In this document: one piece after another, positions 17,888 to 25,305 of the stretch
Layout: every line of letters begins with the position of its first letter
Numbering within the stretch: position 1 is the stretch's first letter
Assembly (NCBI GenBank): GCA_031290985.1
Contig: JARLJW010000059.1
Span: 1-37,687, forward strand
Direction of reading: 5' to 3'
Length of the DNA stretch: 37,687 nt
Source: Verrucomicrobiia bacterium
GTDB taxonomy: Bacteria; Verrucomicrobiota; Verrucomicrobiia; Limisphaerales; UBA11358
The notes under the pieces: generated by a model
Databases searched by the model: none
What the model saw: the letters and a program-made list of their open reading frames with translations, nothing else
What the model was told of the DNA's origin: nothing
Translations under genes and position numbers: made by a program

Positions 17888-19291
17888 ATGGCCTTGAAAC
17901 TGTTCAACACACTGACGCGCTCCATCCAGGAGTTCACACCGCTTGACCCATCCTCGAAAAAAGTCGGGATGTACTGCTGCGGCCCCACCGTCTATGACTT
18001 CGCGCACATCGGCAACTGGCGCACGTTTGTCTTTGCCGACCTTGTCCGCCGCACGCTCGAATTCTCCGGCTATGAGGTGAAGCACGTCATGAACATCACC
18101 GACGTCGAGGACAAGATCATCAAGCGCGTCCGCGAGCACAAAACCACCTTGCGCGAGTTCACCGGCAAATTTGAAACCGCCTTCCTTGATGACCTGAAGG
18201 CGCTCGGCTGCCGCGAACCCCACCAGAAACCGCGCGCCACCGAACACATCCCCGAGATCATCGCGCTCATCGAAAAGCTCGTCGCGCGCGGCGTCGCCTA
18301 CAAGGCCGCCGATGGCTCGGCCTATTTCTCCATTGATAAATATCGCGGCTGCGGCTGCACCTACGGCCAGTTGCTCAAGCTGAACCTCGACGAGATGCGC
18401 ACCGGCGAACGCGTCGCCGCGGACGAATACGAAAAGGAATCCGTCGCCGACTTCGCGCTCTGGAAGGCCCGCGTACCGGAGGACGGCGATGTCTTCTGGC
18501 CCAGCCCGTTCGGCGAAGGCCGCCCCGGCTGGCACATCGAGTGCAGCGCCATGAGCATCAAGGCGCTCGGCGAAACGTTTGACCTGCACCTCGGCGGCGA
18601 GGACCTGAAATTTCCGCATCACGAGGATGAGATCGCCCAAAGCGAAGGCGCCACCGGCAAGCCCTTCGTGAAACATTGGCTGCACGGCTCACACCTGCTC
18701 GTTGAAGGCAAGAAGATGAGCAAGTCGCTCGGAAATTATTTCACCCTGCGCGACCTAATCGCCAAGGGCGCCACGGGCCGCGAGGTGCGTTACCTGCTGC
18801 TGACGGCGCACTACCGCGAAACCTTCAACTTCACGCTCGATGGTCTGGCCGGCGCCAAGGCTGCTCTCGGACGTATTGATGAATGCGTGGGCAAGCTCCG
18901 CGAACTGGCCGGCAGCTCTACCGCCGCGCCGGAAGCAAAACTTGTGGAGCAATTCTCCGCTGCGCTCGAAAATGACCTGAACATTGCCGCCGCGTGGGCG
19001 TCCGTCTTCGATTGGGTGCGCGAAACGAACAAACGTATTGCCGAAAACGCCCTTTCCGCCACTGCCGCCGCATCCGCATTGGCCGCGTGGGACAAGGTGG
19101 ATTCCGTCCTTGGTGTCGGCGGAAAAGCCGGATCGGACATCCCCGCCGAAATCACCGCGCTCGCCGAGGAACGCACCGCCGCCAAAAAGGCGAAGGATTT
19201 CAAGCGCTCCGATGCCATCCGCGACGAACTCAAAGCCAAGGGCTGGGTCATCGAAGACACGCCCAAAGGCATCAAGCTCAAGAAAATCTAA
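17888..19291 (+). CDS. cysS: Cysteine--tRNA ligase
   Basis: The protein has 467 residues, the normal length. It contains YCCGPTVYDFAHIGNWRTF, with zinc ligand C31 and the HIGH-type signature HIGN at 40-43. GWHIECSAMS and HHEDEIAQSE supply the other zinc ligands, and KMSKS lies at 276-280. It charges tRNA-Cys with cysteine in the cytoplasm. It heads a plus-strand group with tmk (1 bp gap) and a DUF4404 gene. No T-box or leader structure is evident upstream; the gap to the divergent zinc-ribbon gene is 164 bp. Confidence 0.95.
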   Translation: MALKLFNTLTRSIQEFTPLDPSSKKVGMYCCGPTVYDFAHIGNWRTFVFADLVRRTLEFSGYEVKHVMNITDVEDKIIKRVREHKTTLREFTGKFETAFLDDLKALGCREPHQKPRATEHIPEIIALIEKLVARGVAYKAADGSAYFSIDKYRGCGCTYGQLLKLNLDEMRTGERVAADEYEKESVADFALWKARVPEDGDVFWPSPFGEGRPGWHIECSAMSIKALGETFDLHLGGEDLKFPHHEDEIAQSEGATGKPFVKHWLHGSHLLVEGKKMSKSLGNYFTLRDLIAKGATGREVRYLLLTAHYRETFNFTLDGLAGAKAALGRIDECVGKLRELAGSSTAAPEAKLVEQFSAALENDLNIAAAWASVFDWVRETNKRIAENALSATAAASALAAWDKVDSVLGVGGKAGSDIPAEITALAEERTAAKKAKDFKRSDAIRDELKAKGWVIEDTPKGIKLKKI

Positions 19292-19292
19292 A

Positions 19293-19949
19293 ATGTCGAA
19301 AGGTCTGTTCATCTCATTCGAAGGCACCGAAGGTTGCGGCAAGTCCACGCAGGTCCGGCTGCTGACCGACCGCCTGCAATCGCTCGGGCACCGCGTCAAG
19401 ACGCTGCGCGAACCGGGCGGCACACCCATCGGCGAGGAGATTCGCCACACCCTCAAGCACAGCAAGGCCAACCACGCCATGACCGCCGAGGCTGAGCTGC
19501 TCCTGATGAACGCCAGCCGCGCCCAGCTTGTCCGCGAAATCATCCGCCCCGCCCTGGCCGCCGGCGAGATCGTCGTGTGCGACCGTTTCTACGACTCCAC
19601 CACCGCCTACCAGGGCCATGGCCGCGAACTGGATTTGGAGAAGGTGAAGGCCGTCATTGATTTTGCCGTGGGCGATACCCGTCCCGACCTCACCCTGTTT
19701 CTCCACGTGCCGCCGGCAGTCAGCGCCGCGCGCCTGCGTTCCCGCCAGGAAAATCTCCCGTTCGTCCGCGACCGCATCGAAGAGGCCGACCAGAAATTTT
19801 TCGAGCGCGTGGCGCACGGCTTCGGCGTCATCGCCGCCGCCGAACCGCAGCGCATAAAATCCATCAACGGCGCCCAGCCCGTGGAAACCGTCTGCGCCAA
19901 GATCTGGGAACTCGTCCAGCCAATTTTACCGCGCATCGGGCGCTGGTAA
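19293..19949 (+). CDS. tmk: Thymidylate kinase (dTMP kinase)
   Basis: The protein has 218 residues. Seen are Walker A GTEGCGKS at 11-18, the LREPGGTPIGE motif, the DRFYDSTTAYQG substrate region and a LID region at RQENLPFVRDRIEE. It phosphorylates dTMP to dTDP, the step before dTTP. It starts one base after the cysS stop, so translation is probably coupled. A DUF4404 gene follows after 28 bp. Everything expected of the family is present. Confidence 0.94.
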   Translation: MSKGLFISFEGTEGCGKSTQVRLLTDRLQSLGHRVKTLREPGGTPIGEEIRHTLKHSKANHAMTAEAELLLMNASRAQLVREIIRPALAAGEIVVCDRFYDSTTAYQGHGRELDLEKVKAVIDFAVGDTRPDLTLFLHVPPAVSAARLRSRQENLPFVRDRIEEADQKFFERVAHGFGVIAAAEPQRIKSINGAQPVETVCAKIWELVQPILPRIGRW

Positions 19950-19977
19950 ATTGCCTGCCAACAGAGTAAGTTTAACT

Positions 19978-20310
19978 ATGATCGAAAAGACCATCAGCGA
20001 GATTGAGGCGAAGGTGCGCGCGACGGATTCCGTCGATAAACAGCGCAAGGAAGAACTGCTCACCCTGCTCGGCCGGCTCAAGTCCGAAGTCGGCACGCTC
20101 GCCAAGACGCACAGCGAACAGGCCGACAGCATCGCCAACTTTGCCAAGCTTTCCGCGCTCGAAGCCACGCGCACCGAACCCAACAAGCAATTGCGCGAGC
20201 TGTCCAATCAGGGCCTGGTTTCCTCCGTGGAAGGCTTTGAGAAGTCACACCCGAAGCTCGTCCAGATCGTCAACAGCATCAGCAGCACGCTGGCAAACTT
20301 GGGGATTTAA
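19978..20310 (+). CDS. DUF4404 family protein
   Basis: The protein has 110 residues from the ATG at 19978. It is helical and charged (MIEKTISEIEAKVRATDSVD), with a C-terminal motif VEGFEKSHPKLVQIVNSISS and ANLGI, which matches DUF4404. The function of that family is unknown; small size and helical character suggest a structural or partner role. It follows tmk closely, preceded by a weak AGAGTAAG ribosome-binding site. The frame opens at a TTG at 19951, but the ATG gives a better N-terminus. A palindromic repeat (copy B) lies after its stop. Confidence 0.7.
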   Translation: MIEKTISEIEAKVRATDSVDKQRKEELLTLLGRLKSEVGTLAKTHSEQADSIANFAKLSALEATRTEPNKQLRELSNQGLVSSVEGFEKSHPKLVQIVNSISSTLANLGI

Positions 20311-20365
20311 CCTGGCAAATTCGTAGCCGGCTTCAACCCCACGACTCACGAGTTTTACCCACGCA

Positions 20366-20409
20366 GATCCCCTCGCCCCTCCGAGGGGAGCGGGTTAGGG
20401 TGAGGGGTG
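20366..20409 (+). repeat. Palindromic repeat, copy B
   Basis: The sequence reads CCCCTCGCCCCTCCGAGGGG followed by AGCGGGTTAGGGTGAGGGG. On the minus strand it supplies the last codons and the TAA stop of the DUF559 gene (20395-20397). It has the same orientation as copies A and D. Confidence 0.85.
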
Positions 20410-20880
20410 CGGCTTGGCCAAAAAACCCGCTATCTCCTTCGTCCGCCCCACGCGCACCATCAACTCATGCCAGATTTCAAAACGCACTGCCGACAGTTCA
20501 CCACGCATCAAATGATTCCAAAAACGCAGCACCTTGATTCCTTGCGCAGCTAGAAATTTATTACGCACCTCATCCCGCGCCCGCTGATCGGGAAAACCGT
20601 GACCGCCGCCATCCATCTCCACTGCCAGCTTTGCCTCCACACAATGGAAATCGAGAAAGTAAACGCCGCAAGGATACTGCCGGCGAAATTTAAAATCGAC
20701 AAACCGCCGGTCCCGCAACAAACGCCACATCCGTCTCTCGGCATCCGTGGATTCTTTACGAAGCTGTCGGGCAAAATCACGTGCAGCAACCGTCCGATTG
20801 CGACGGGCACCCCTCACCCTAACCCTCTCCCCTCCGAGGGGCGAGGGAACCTGATTTGGGCTTGCCAAGCCATGGTTCAT
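20395..20880 (-). CDS. DUF559 endonuclease-like protein embedded in palindromic repeats
   Basis: From the ATG at 20880 the protein has 161 residues; the frame is open to 20964. Residues about 40-150 are a DUF559 domain: ARQLRKESTDAERRMWRLLR, then FKFRRQYPCGVYFLDFHC, LAVEMDGGGH with an acidic pair and His, and a hydrophobic end with KVLRFWNHL. The fold is related to Vsr-type (PD-(D/E)xK-like) nucleases; activity is not shown. Residues about 10-25 ([14 protein letters not shown]) are simply repeat copy C translated, and the last residues plus the stop come from copy B. A third copy (D) lies upstream. The gene is thus bounded and partly built by one repeat family, which raises the possibility that gene and repeat move or spread together. 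Confidence 0.8.
   Translation of the reverse strand: MNHGLASPNQVPSPLGGERVRVRGARRNRTVAARDFARQLRKESTDAERRMWRLLRDRRFVDFKFRRQYPCGVYFLDFHCVEAKLAVEMDGGGHGFPDQRARDEVRNKFLAAQGIKVLRFWNHLMRGELSAVRFEIWHELMVRVGRTKEIAGFLAKPHPSP
20808..20850 (-). repeat. Palindromic repeat, copy C (inside the DUF559 gene)
   Basis: This copy is in the opposite orientation to copies A, B and D. Read on the minus strand it begins GTTCCCTCGCCCCTCGGAGG and matches copy D at nearly every position. It is translated in frame near the N-terminus of the DUF559 protein, before the conserved domain. Confidence 0.85.
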
Positions 20881-20981
20881 TTTGACCGCGTTCATTACAT
20901 TCAATCTTAATTGTTCTGTAAATCTATAACGCATTTCCCCACCGCCACACCCTGCTTGCAACATCCACCAACCCGCGACAA

Positions 20982-21024
20982 GTTCCCTCGCCCCTCCGAG
21001 GGGAGAGGGTTAGGGTGAGGGGTG
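20982..21024 (+). repeat. Palindromic repeat, copy D
   Basis: GTTCCCTCGCCCCTCCGAGG is followed by the GGTTAGGGTGAGGGG tail. With copy C it forms an inverted pair around 20851-20981, the segment that holds the likely start of the DUF559 gene. It lies 35 bp beyond the plsC stop codon. Confidence 0.85.
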
Positions 21025-21058
21025 GCTTCTGCAAACCCCACTGCCACCACCCCAAACC

Positions 21059-21697
21059 TCAATCCGCCTTCGGCTCCATCTTGGCGATCTCCGCCATGAT
21101 CTCATCCGCGACTTCCTGATAGATCTGTTTCAAGCGCGGCTTGGCGCAGGTCTTCGCCTCGGCCCGCAGCTTTTCAAACTTCATCGGCGGCCCGTATTTA
21201 ACTGCAAGCCGGATGGGCATGTGAAACTTCCATTTCCGGTTGTAGCACTCGAACGTCCCAAACGTCCGCACCGGGATCACCACCGCGTCCGACTTGATGA
21301 CCGTCAGCCCGATGCCCGAGCGCGCCGGCTGCAATTTGCCGTCCTTCGTCCGCGTGCCTTCGGGAAATAAAATGATCGCGCCGCCCGCCAGCAGACGGTC
21401 CAGAATGGCTTTCAAGCCCGCCGCGCCGCCGCCATCGCGGTCCACGGGCACGGAGTTCCATTTCCGCAACAGCCAGCCAATGCCGGGATAGCGGAATAAA
21501 CTGGCGCGCGCGAGATAGTTCATCGGGCGATGCAGCCCGGAACCGATGATCGGGGGATCGAGAAAACTCGCATGATTGGAGGCCAGGATCACCCCGCCCT
21601 GCAGCGGCACCCGTTCCGGATTGAACACGCGCCAGCGGAAATAAACCGCATACATCACGCGGAAAAACGACCAACCGATAAAATAAACGGGATTCAT
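21059..21697 (-). CDS. plsC: 1-acyl-sn-glycerol-3-phosphate acyltransferase
   Basis: The protein has 212 residues. The HX4D catalytic motif is NHASFLD (H42, D47), and the acceptor motif FPEGTR lies at 111-116. A hydrophobic N-terminus (YFIGWSFFRVMYAVYF) anchors it in the inner membrane. It acylates lysophosphatidic acid to phosphatidic acid. It is the last gene of the minus-strand tyrA-aroA-cmk-plsC group, an arrangement seen in several bacterial phyla. Its start codon lies next to the repeat island at 21722-21830. Confidence 0.9.
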   Translation of the reverse strand: MNPVYFIGWSFFRVMYAVYFRWRVFNPERVPLQGGVILASNHASFLDPPIIGSGLHRPMNYLARASLFRYPGIGWLLRKWNSVPVDRDGGGAAGLKAILDRLLAGGAIILFPEGTRTKDGKLQPARSGIGLTVIKSDAVVIPVRTFGTFECYNRKWKFHMPIRLAVKYGPPMKFEKLRAEAKTCAKPRLKQIYQEVADEIMAEIAKMEPKAD

Positions 21698-21721
21698 CGT
21701 GAATGACCAATTCTTAAATCC

Positions 21722-21830
21722 TAATGACGAAGGAATGACAAATGTCGAATGACGAATGAAACCACGAAGGCAGCTTGAAATTTTGGCGCGCTCATGCTTT
21801 AAAAATTCGTCATTCGTTATTCGTCATTTT
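21722..21830. repeat. GAATGACGAA-type repeat island between cmk and plsC
   Basis: Several degenerate copies of a roughly 9-11 nt unit (AATGACGAA, GAATGACAA, TCGAATGACG) lie at 21722-21760 and, in the opposite orientation (ATTCGTCATTCG), at 21804-21830. The right block contains the TGA stop of cmk (21824-21826). The two blocks can fold on each other around a unique spacer. Confidence 0.7.
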
Positions 21831-22495
21831 ACCGGCGGCATCAGCTTCTTGATCTCCGCCAGGAGCCACGCGCTCGTCTCCGCCGAGGACATCTTGGAGT
21901 TGTCCAGCACCTTGGCCCCGAGCGCAATCATCAACGGCGCGGCGGCGCGCTGGCTGTCGCGCTGGTCGCGTGCGGCGAGGTTTTCATGCACGCCATCGGC
22001 GGCCCGGCGCGAGGTGCGCTCCTCCAGCTTGGCGTCGAGGTAAAATTTGTAATCCGTCTCTGGAAAGACGTTCGTGCCGATGTCGCGGCCCTCCATCACG
22101 AGGTTGCCAAACTGGTTGCAACTGCGCTGCGTTTTCTTCATCCAGTCGCGCACCTTGGGAATCGCCGCGATCAAGGAGGTCGCCGCGCTCACTTCCGCCG
22201 TGCGGATTTCCTGGTCGGGATAATAGCCGTCCACCAGCAGATGGACCGAGCGCAGGTGGTTTTTTTCCACGCACTCCAGCGAGGTCTTCCACTTGCGGCA
22301 CAGCATGGCCACCGCCTTGGGGTCGTGGATGTCCACGCGCTTCTGCAGGCAATGCCAGCCCAGGGTGCGATACATCGCGCCGGTGTCCACGTAGATGTAG
22401 CCGAGCGCCTTGGCCACCAGCTTGGAGTTGGTGCTCTTGCCGCTGGCGCTCGTGCCGTCGATCGCTATGACAATCGGATGTTTTTTCAAATTCAT
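21824..22495 (-). CDS. cmk: Cytidylate kinase
   Basis: The protein has 223 residues. Walker A is GTSASGKS (14-21). VDTGAMYRTLGWHCL and MEGRDIGTNVFP are family hallmarks, and a basic ARDQRDSQRAAAPL segment near the C-terminus supplies phosphate-binding arginines. It phosphorylates CMP and dCMP. It lies between aroA and plsC. Its last codons and stop are inside the repeat island at 21804-21830, and its upstream gap to aroA is another repeat island (22504-22573). Confidence 0.93.
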   Translation of the reverse strand: MNLKKHPIVIAIDGTSASGKSTNSKLVAKALGYIYVDTGAMYRTLGWHCLQKRVDIHDPKAVAMLCRKWKTSLECVEKNHLRSVHLLVDGYYPDQEIRTAEVSAATSLIAAIPKVRDWMKKTQRSCNQFGNLVMEGRDIGTNVFPETDYKFYLDAKLEERTSRRAADGVHENLAARDQRDSQRAAAPLMIALGAKVLDNSKMSSAETSAWLLAEIKKLMPPVK

Positions 22496-22503
22496 TTATT
22501 TCG

Positions 22504-22573
22504 CTCTCGTCCTCGTCCTCGTCCTCGAATTTAACAACTTTCGATTACGAGCACGAGGACGACGACGAGGAGG
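22504..22573. repeat. CTCGTC-type repeat island between aroA and cmk
   Basis: A 6-nt unit repeats as CTCGTCCTCGTCCTCG at 22504-22530. It is answered by an inverted block rich in GAGGACGACGACGAGG at 22544-22573, around a short AT-rich spacer. The whole can form an imperfect hairpin. It fills the entire gap between the two genes. Confidence 0.75.
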
Positions 22574-22576
22574 ATT

Positions 22577-24007
22577 TCAATCAGCAAACAGATCGTCCCC
22601 GCTCAATTTCCGCGTGCGCTGGCCGTTCTTGATCTCCCAAATCTCGGCGCCCAAGCCGTGCGGCGGTTGCGCCGCCAGTTTTTGGAAAAAATTCGGGAAC
22701 GTCTTCTTCACGCAGGCCGGATTTTTAATTTTTATTCCCGGAACTTTCAATCCTAAAACGGCAAAACACATCGCCATGCGGTGGTCGTTGTACGTTTCGA
22801 TCTCGGCGCCATGAAGATCTTCTGGCTCACGAGGATAAGCGGTGAGTGTATCACCTACTTCTACAATTTTAGCCCCACATTTTGTGAGCTCTGTTCGCAA
22901 TGCCACCACTCGCTCACATTCCTGTATCCGTAAACGGCCAAGTTCCGTGAATTGAATGCTGTCGTAGTAGGATGTATATCCCATCCCATGGGCGATATCC
23001 CGGTCAACGGCCAAAACAATTGCTGTCATTATGCTATCACCCAACTGGTTTGTTCGAGAAATCATCTTTGGAAACGGTAGGAATTCTGGAAAATCTGCGT
23101 CAATTTGCCAACCGGTTTCGGGCCAGTTTTTCACAAAAACTGGCGAACCAATCCAATCAGCGTAACGTCCCGGATTTACTACATGCCGGGTTAAAATGTG
23201 AATTAGCCATCCCGCCGCCCAAAAATAACTCCCGCTGCTCGCATCCGGCTCAATTTGAAATACCCCGCCCTTTCTCGGAAACGTATCAACTATGATTGAC
23301 GTCATCGCCACATACGGCGATTCATCCTCATTCTCCCCGGCGATCTCCACCTGCCAGCCGCCGACACCCGCGCTCAGCAACAACGCTGAGGCAAACTGCG
23401 AACTTTCCTCGATGCTCACCCGGCATTTTTTCGTAGCAGCCGACGTGAGGAGGCTCTGACCCGTTTTCTCATTTTTAGTTTGAGCCTCGTTACCTCGGCT
23501 GCTACCGCCATAGATTCTCGCCGGCAACTTGTCATTATGAGCTTCGGCTTCGACGCGATAGCCCAGTTCGCGCAAGGCCGCGAACAGTGCTGCCTGCGGG
23601 CGCTCATGCATCCGGGGCACGCCATGCAACCGGTACACCCCGCTGCCGAGGCAGAGAAACGGCGAGAGAAAACGCGCGGCCGTGCCGGCATTGCCCACAA
23701 AAAGTTCCAACGGCTGCGTCTCCGTGCCCCCCGCCGGCACCCGCCCGCCCTGGCCCGCCACAGTAATGGTGCGGTTGCAGGTCTCGTCCGGGTCCGCCGC
23801 CACATTGACCGCAAAGCCGAGTTCCTTGAGGCACTCCACCATGATCTGCGTGTCTTCGCTCCACAGCGCGCCCCTGAGGATGACCTCGCCATCCGCCAGC
23901 GCCGCCAGGATCAGCGCGCGGTTCGTGATGCTCTTGGAACCGGGCACGGTGATCTCCGCCTTCACCGGCGCAGTCAGCGGAACGATTTCGATGAGATCGG
24001 GCAGCAT
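22577..24007 (-). CDS. aroA: 3-phosphoshikimate 1-carboxyvinyltransferase (EPSP synthase) with in-frame insert
   Basis: From the ATG at 24007 the protein has 476 residues, longer than the usual 425-450. Seen are VPGSKSITNRALILAAL (K25, R30), GNAGTAARFL, SIEESSQFASALLLSA, the catalytic Asp in LGDSIM, and ETYNDHRMAMCFAVLG. It joins shikimate-3-phosphate with phosphoenolpyruvate in the aromatic pathway. Residues about 168-192 are encoded by an inserted palindromic element (23433-23505), lengthening a loop just before the SIEES segment; all key residues remain, so the enzyme is probably active. A Shine-Dalgarno GGAG at 24016-24019, 8 nt before the start, is supplied by the upstream repeat island. 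Confidence 0.93.
   Translation of the reverse strand: MLPDLIEIVPLTAPVKAEITVPGSKSITNRALILAALADGEVILRGALWSEDTQIMVECLKELGFAVNVAADPDETCNRTITVAGQGGRVPAGGTETQPLELFVGNAGTAARFLSPFLCLGSGVYRLHGVPRMHERPQAALFAALRELGYRVEAEAHNDKLPARIYGGSSRGNEAQTKNEKTGQSLLTSAATKKCRVSIEESSQFASALLLSAGVGGWQVEIAGENEDESPYVAMTSIIVDTFPRKGGVFQIEPDASSGSYFWAAGWLIHILTRHVVNPGRYADWIGSPVFVKNWPETGWQIDADFPEFLPFPKMISRTNQLGDSIMTAIVLAVDRDIAHGMGYTSYYDSIQFTELGRLRIQECERVVALRTELTKCGAKIVEVGDTLTAYPREPEDLHGAEIETYNDHRMAMCFAVLGLKVPGIKIKNPACVKKTFPNFFQKLAAQPPHGLGAEIWEIKNGQRTRKLSGDDLFAD
23433..23505. repeat. Palindromic element inserted in frame in aroA
   Basis: Arms of 24 nt at 23433-23456 (starting GTAGCAGCCGACGTGAGG) and 23482-23505 match as reverse complements at 21 of 24 positions, around a 25-nt AT-rich loop. 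The insert encodes SSRGNEAQTKNEKTG and SLLTSAAT in aroA. The family seems to me known from other verrucomicrobial genomes, but this cannot be checked here. Confidence 0.8.
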
Positions 24008-24012
24008 TATAT

Positions 24013-24146
24013 AAGCTCCAAATTCCAAGCTCCAACATCCAGAGAAACATCAAGCTTCAAGCTCCAATGAAAACATCCGCCCGCTCGTTTGAAATTTGGA
24101 GCTTGGAGCTTCTCTGGTGCTTGGATGTTGGTGCTTGGAGCTTTCA
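24013..24146. repeat. AAGCTCCAA-type repeat island between tyrA and aroA
   Basis: Degenerate 9-12 nt units (AAGCTCCAA, AACATCCAG, CAAGCTTCAAGC) at 24013-24067 are answered by inverted ones (TTGGAGCTTGGAGC, TGGTGCTTGGATG) at 24088-24146. The two blocks can pair into a long imperfect hairpin. The left edge supplies the GGAG ribosome-binding site of aroA. Confidence 0.75.
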
Positions 24147-24157
24147 TTCTGATGCTT

Positions 24158-25036
24158 TCATTCCGTCGAATTTGATTGGCCACACCAGCCGTCTCTCCGC
24201 TGCTTGGCGGTTTTGAAAAAGCGCTCAACCGCTTCGCCATCCGATTTCTTCAACGCCGCCTGAAACTGTTTCAGTTCCGCCATGAACGCATCCATGGACT
24301 GCGAGACGTTCTTGCGGTTGGCCAGCACGATGTCGCGCCACATCTCCGGCGAGCCGGACGCGATGCGCGTGGTGTCGCGAAAGCCGGTGGCGCACAGCGC
24401 GGCCTGCGCCTTGGGCTGCCGTGGATCCAGCACCAGTTCCGCCAGGGCGGCCGCGACCACGTGCGGCAGATGGCTGGAACGGCTGACCACCAAATCATGC
24501 TGCGCCGCGTCCAGCCGCAGCGTCCGCGCACCGAGCGCCTGCCAAAACTTTTCCACCTTGCCGACCGCCGCCCGGTTGGAATTTTTTGAAGGCGTGATGA
24601 CACAGGCGGCGTTCACGAACAGGTCCGCCTTCGCCGCCCGCACGCCCATCTTTTCGCCGCCGGCCATCGGATGGCTGCCGACAAAATGTGCGCCCGACTT
24701 TTTGAGCAAGGCATCCAGTTCGCGGACAACCCCGGCCTTCACGCTGCCCACGTCGGTGACGATCGCGCCGCGTTTGAGCGCGGGCAAAATCTGTTCCGTC
24801 AGGGCGCGCATCTGCGCGAGCGGCGTGCAGAGGATGACGAGGTCGGACTGGGAGACTGCCGCGAGCAGATCGGTCGTGGCGTAATCCACCGCGCCCGCCC
24901 GCTCGCAATCCTTCAAACTCGCCGTGCGCCGGACAAAACCGGCGACTTCCCGCGCCAGCTTGCGCCGCTGGACGGCCAGCCCAATGGAGCCGCCGAGCAA
25001 ACCAACGCCGATGATGGAAATTTTCGAAAACTGCAC
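24158..25036 (-). CDS. tyrA: Prephenate dehydrogenase
   Basis: From the GTG at 25036 the protein has 292 residues. The NAD-binding start is MQFSKISIIGVGLLGGSIGL (GxGLLGGS at 10-17). It also has ILCTPLAQM, the GSHPMAGGEKMGV motif, and SHLPHVVAAALAE of the helical dimer domain. It oxidatively decarboxylates prephenate towards tyrosine. The frame is open from an ATG at 25096, but the 20 extra residues (MFVRAISIFHRH...) precede the Rossmann strand and are unlike the family, so the GTG is preferred. It is the first gene of the tyrA-aroA-cmk-plsC group. No ACT domain is present. Confidence 0.88.
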   Translation of the reverse strand: MQFSKISIIGVGLLGGSIGLAVQRRKLAREVAGFVRRTASLKDCERAGAVDYATTDLLAAVSQSDLVILCTPLAQMRALTEQILPALKRGAIVTDVGSVKAGVVRELDALLKKSGAHFVGSHPMAGGEKMGVRAAKADLFVNAACVITPSKNSNRAAVGKVEKFWQALGARTLRLDAAQHDLVVSRSSHLPHVVAAALAELVLDPRQPKAQAALCATGFRDTTRIASGSPEMWRDIVLANRKNVSQSMDAFMAELKQFQAALKKSDGEAVERFFKTAKQRRDGWCGQSNSTE

Positions 25037-25126
25037 GCACGGAGCATAGCGGATTATGGCGTGCCGATGAAAGATGGAAATTGCCCGAACAAACAAATGT
25101 CCACCCGGTCGATTTTACAATTGGTG

Positions 25127-25252
25127 TCATGGACTGCGGCGGGAAGCGCAGCGCCACGCCGCTTTCGTGCGACCAAACGTTCCGACAAATCAGTTGATTC
25201 TTCGCGCCCGAAAGCGGTGTCGCGGCTCCCGCCTTGCCACCGCAGTCCATGA
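25127..25252. repeat. Long inverted repeat upstream of tyrA
   Basis: Arms at 25127-25167 (starting TCATGGACTGCGGCGGGA) and 25209-25252 (ending CCGCAGTCCATGA) are imperfect reverse complements of 41 and 44 nt around a 41-nt AT-richer spacer. The outer 13 nt pair well, with one mismatch near the inner side. It occupies most of the gap between tyrA and the TauE gene and could be a non-autonomous palindromic element. Confidence 0.75.
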
Positions 25253-25305
25253 CGCCGCAGACGAAACGAATGATTACTTAAATTACGGCCACAGTTTTGC
25301 AGAAG

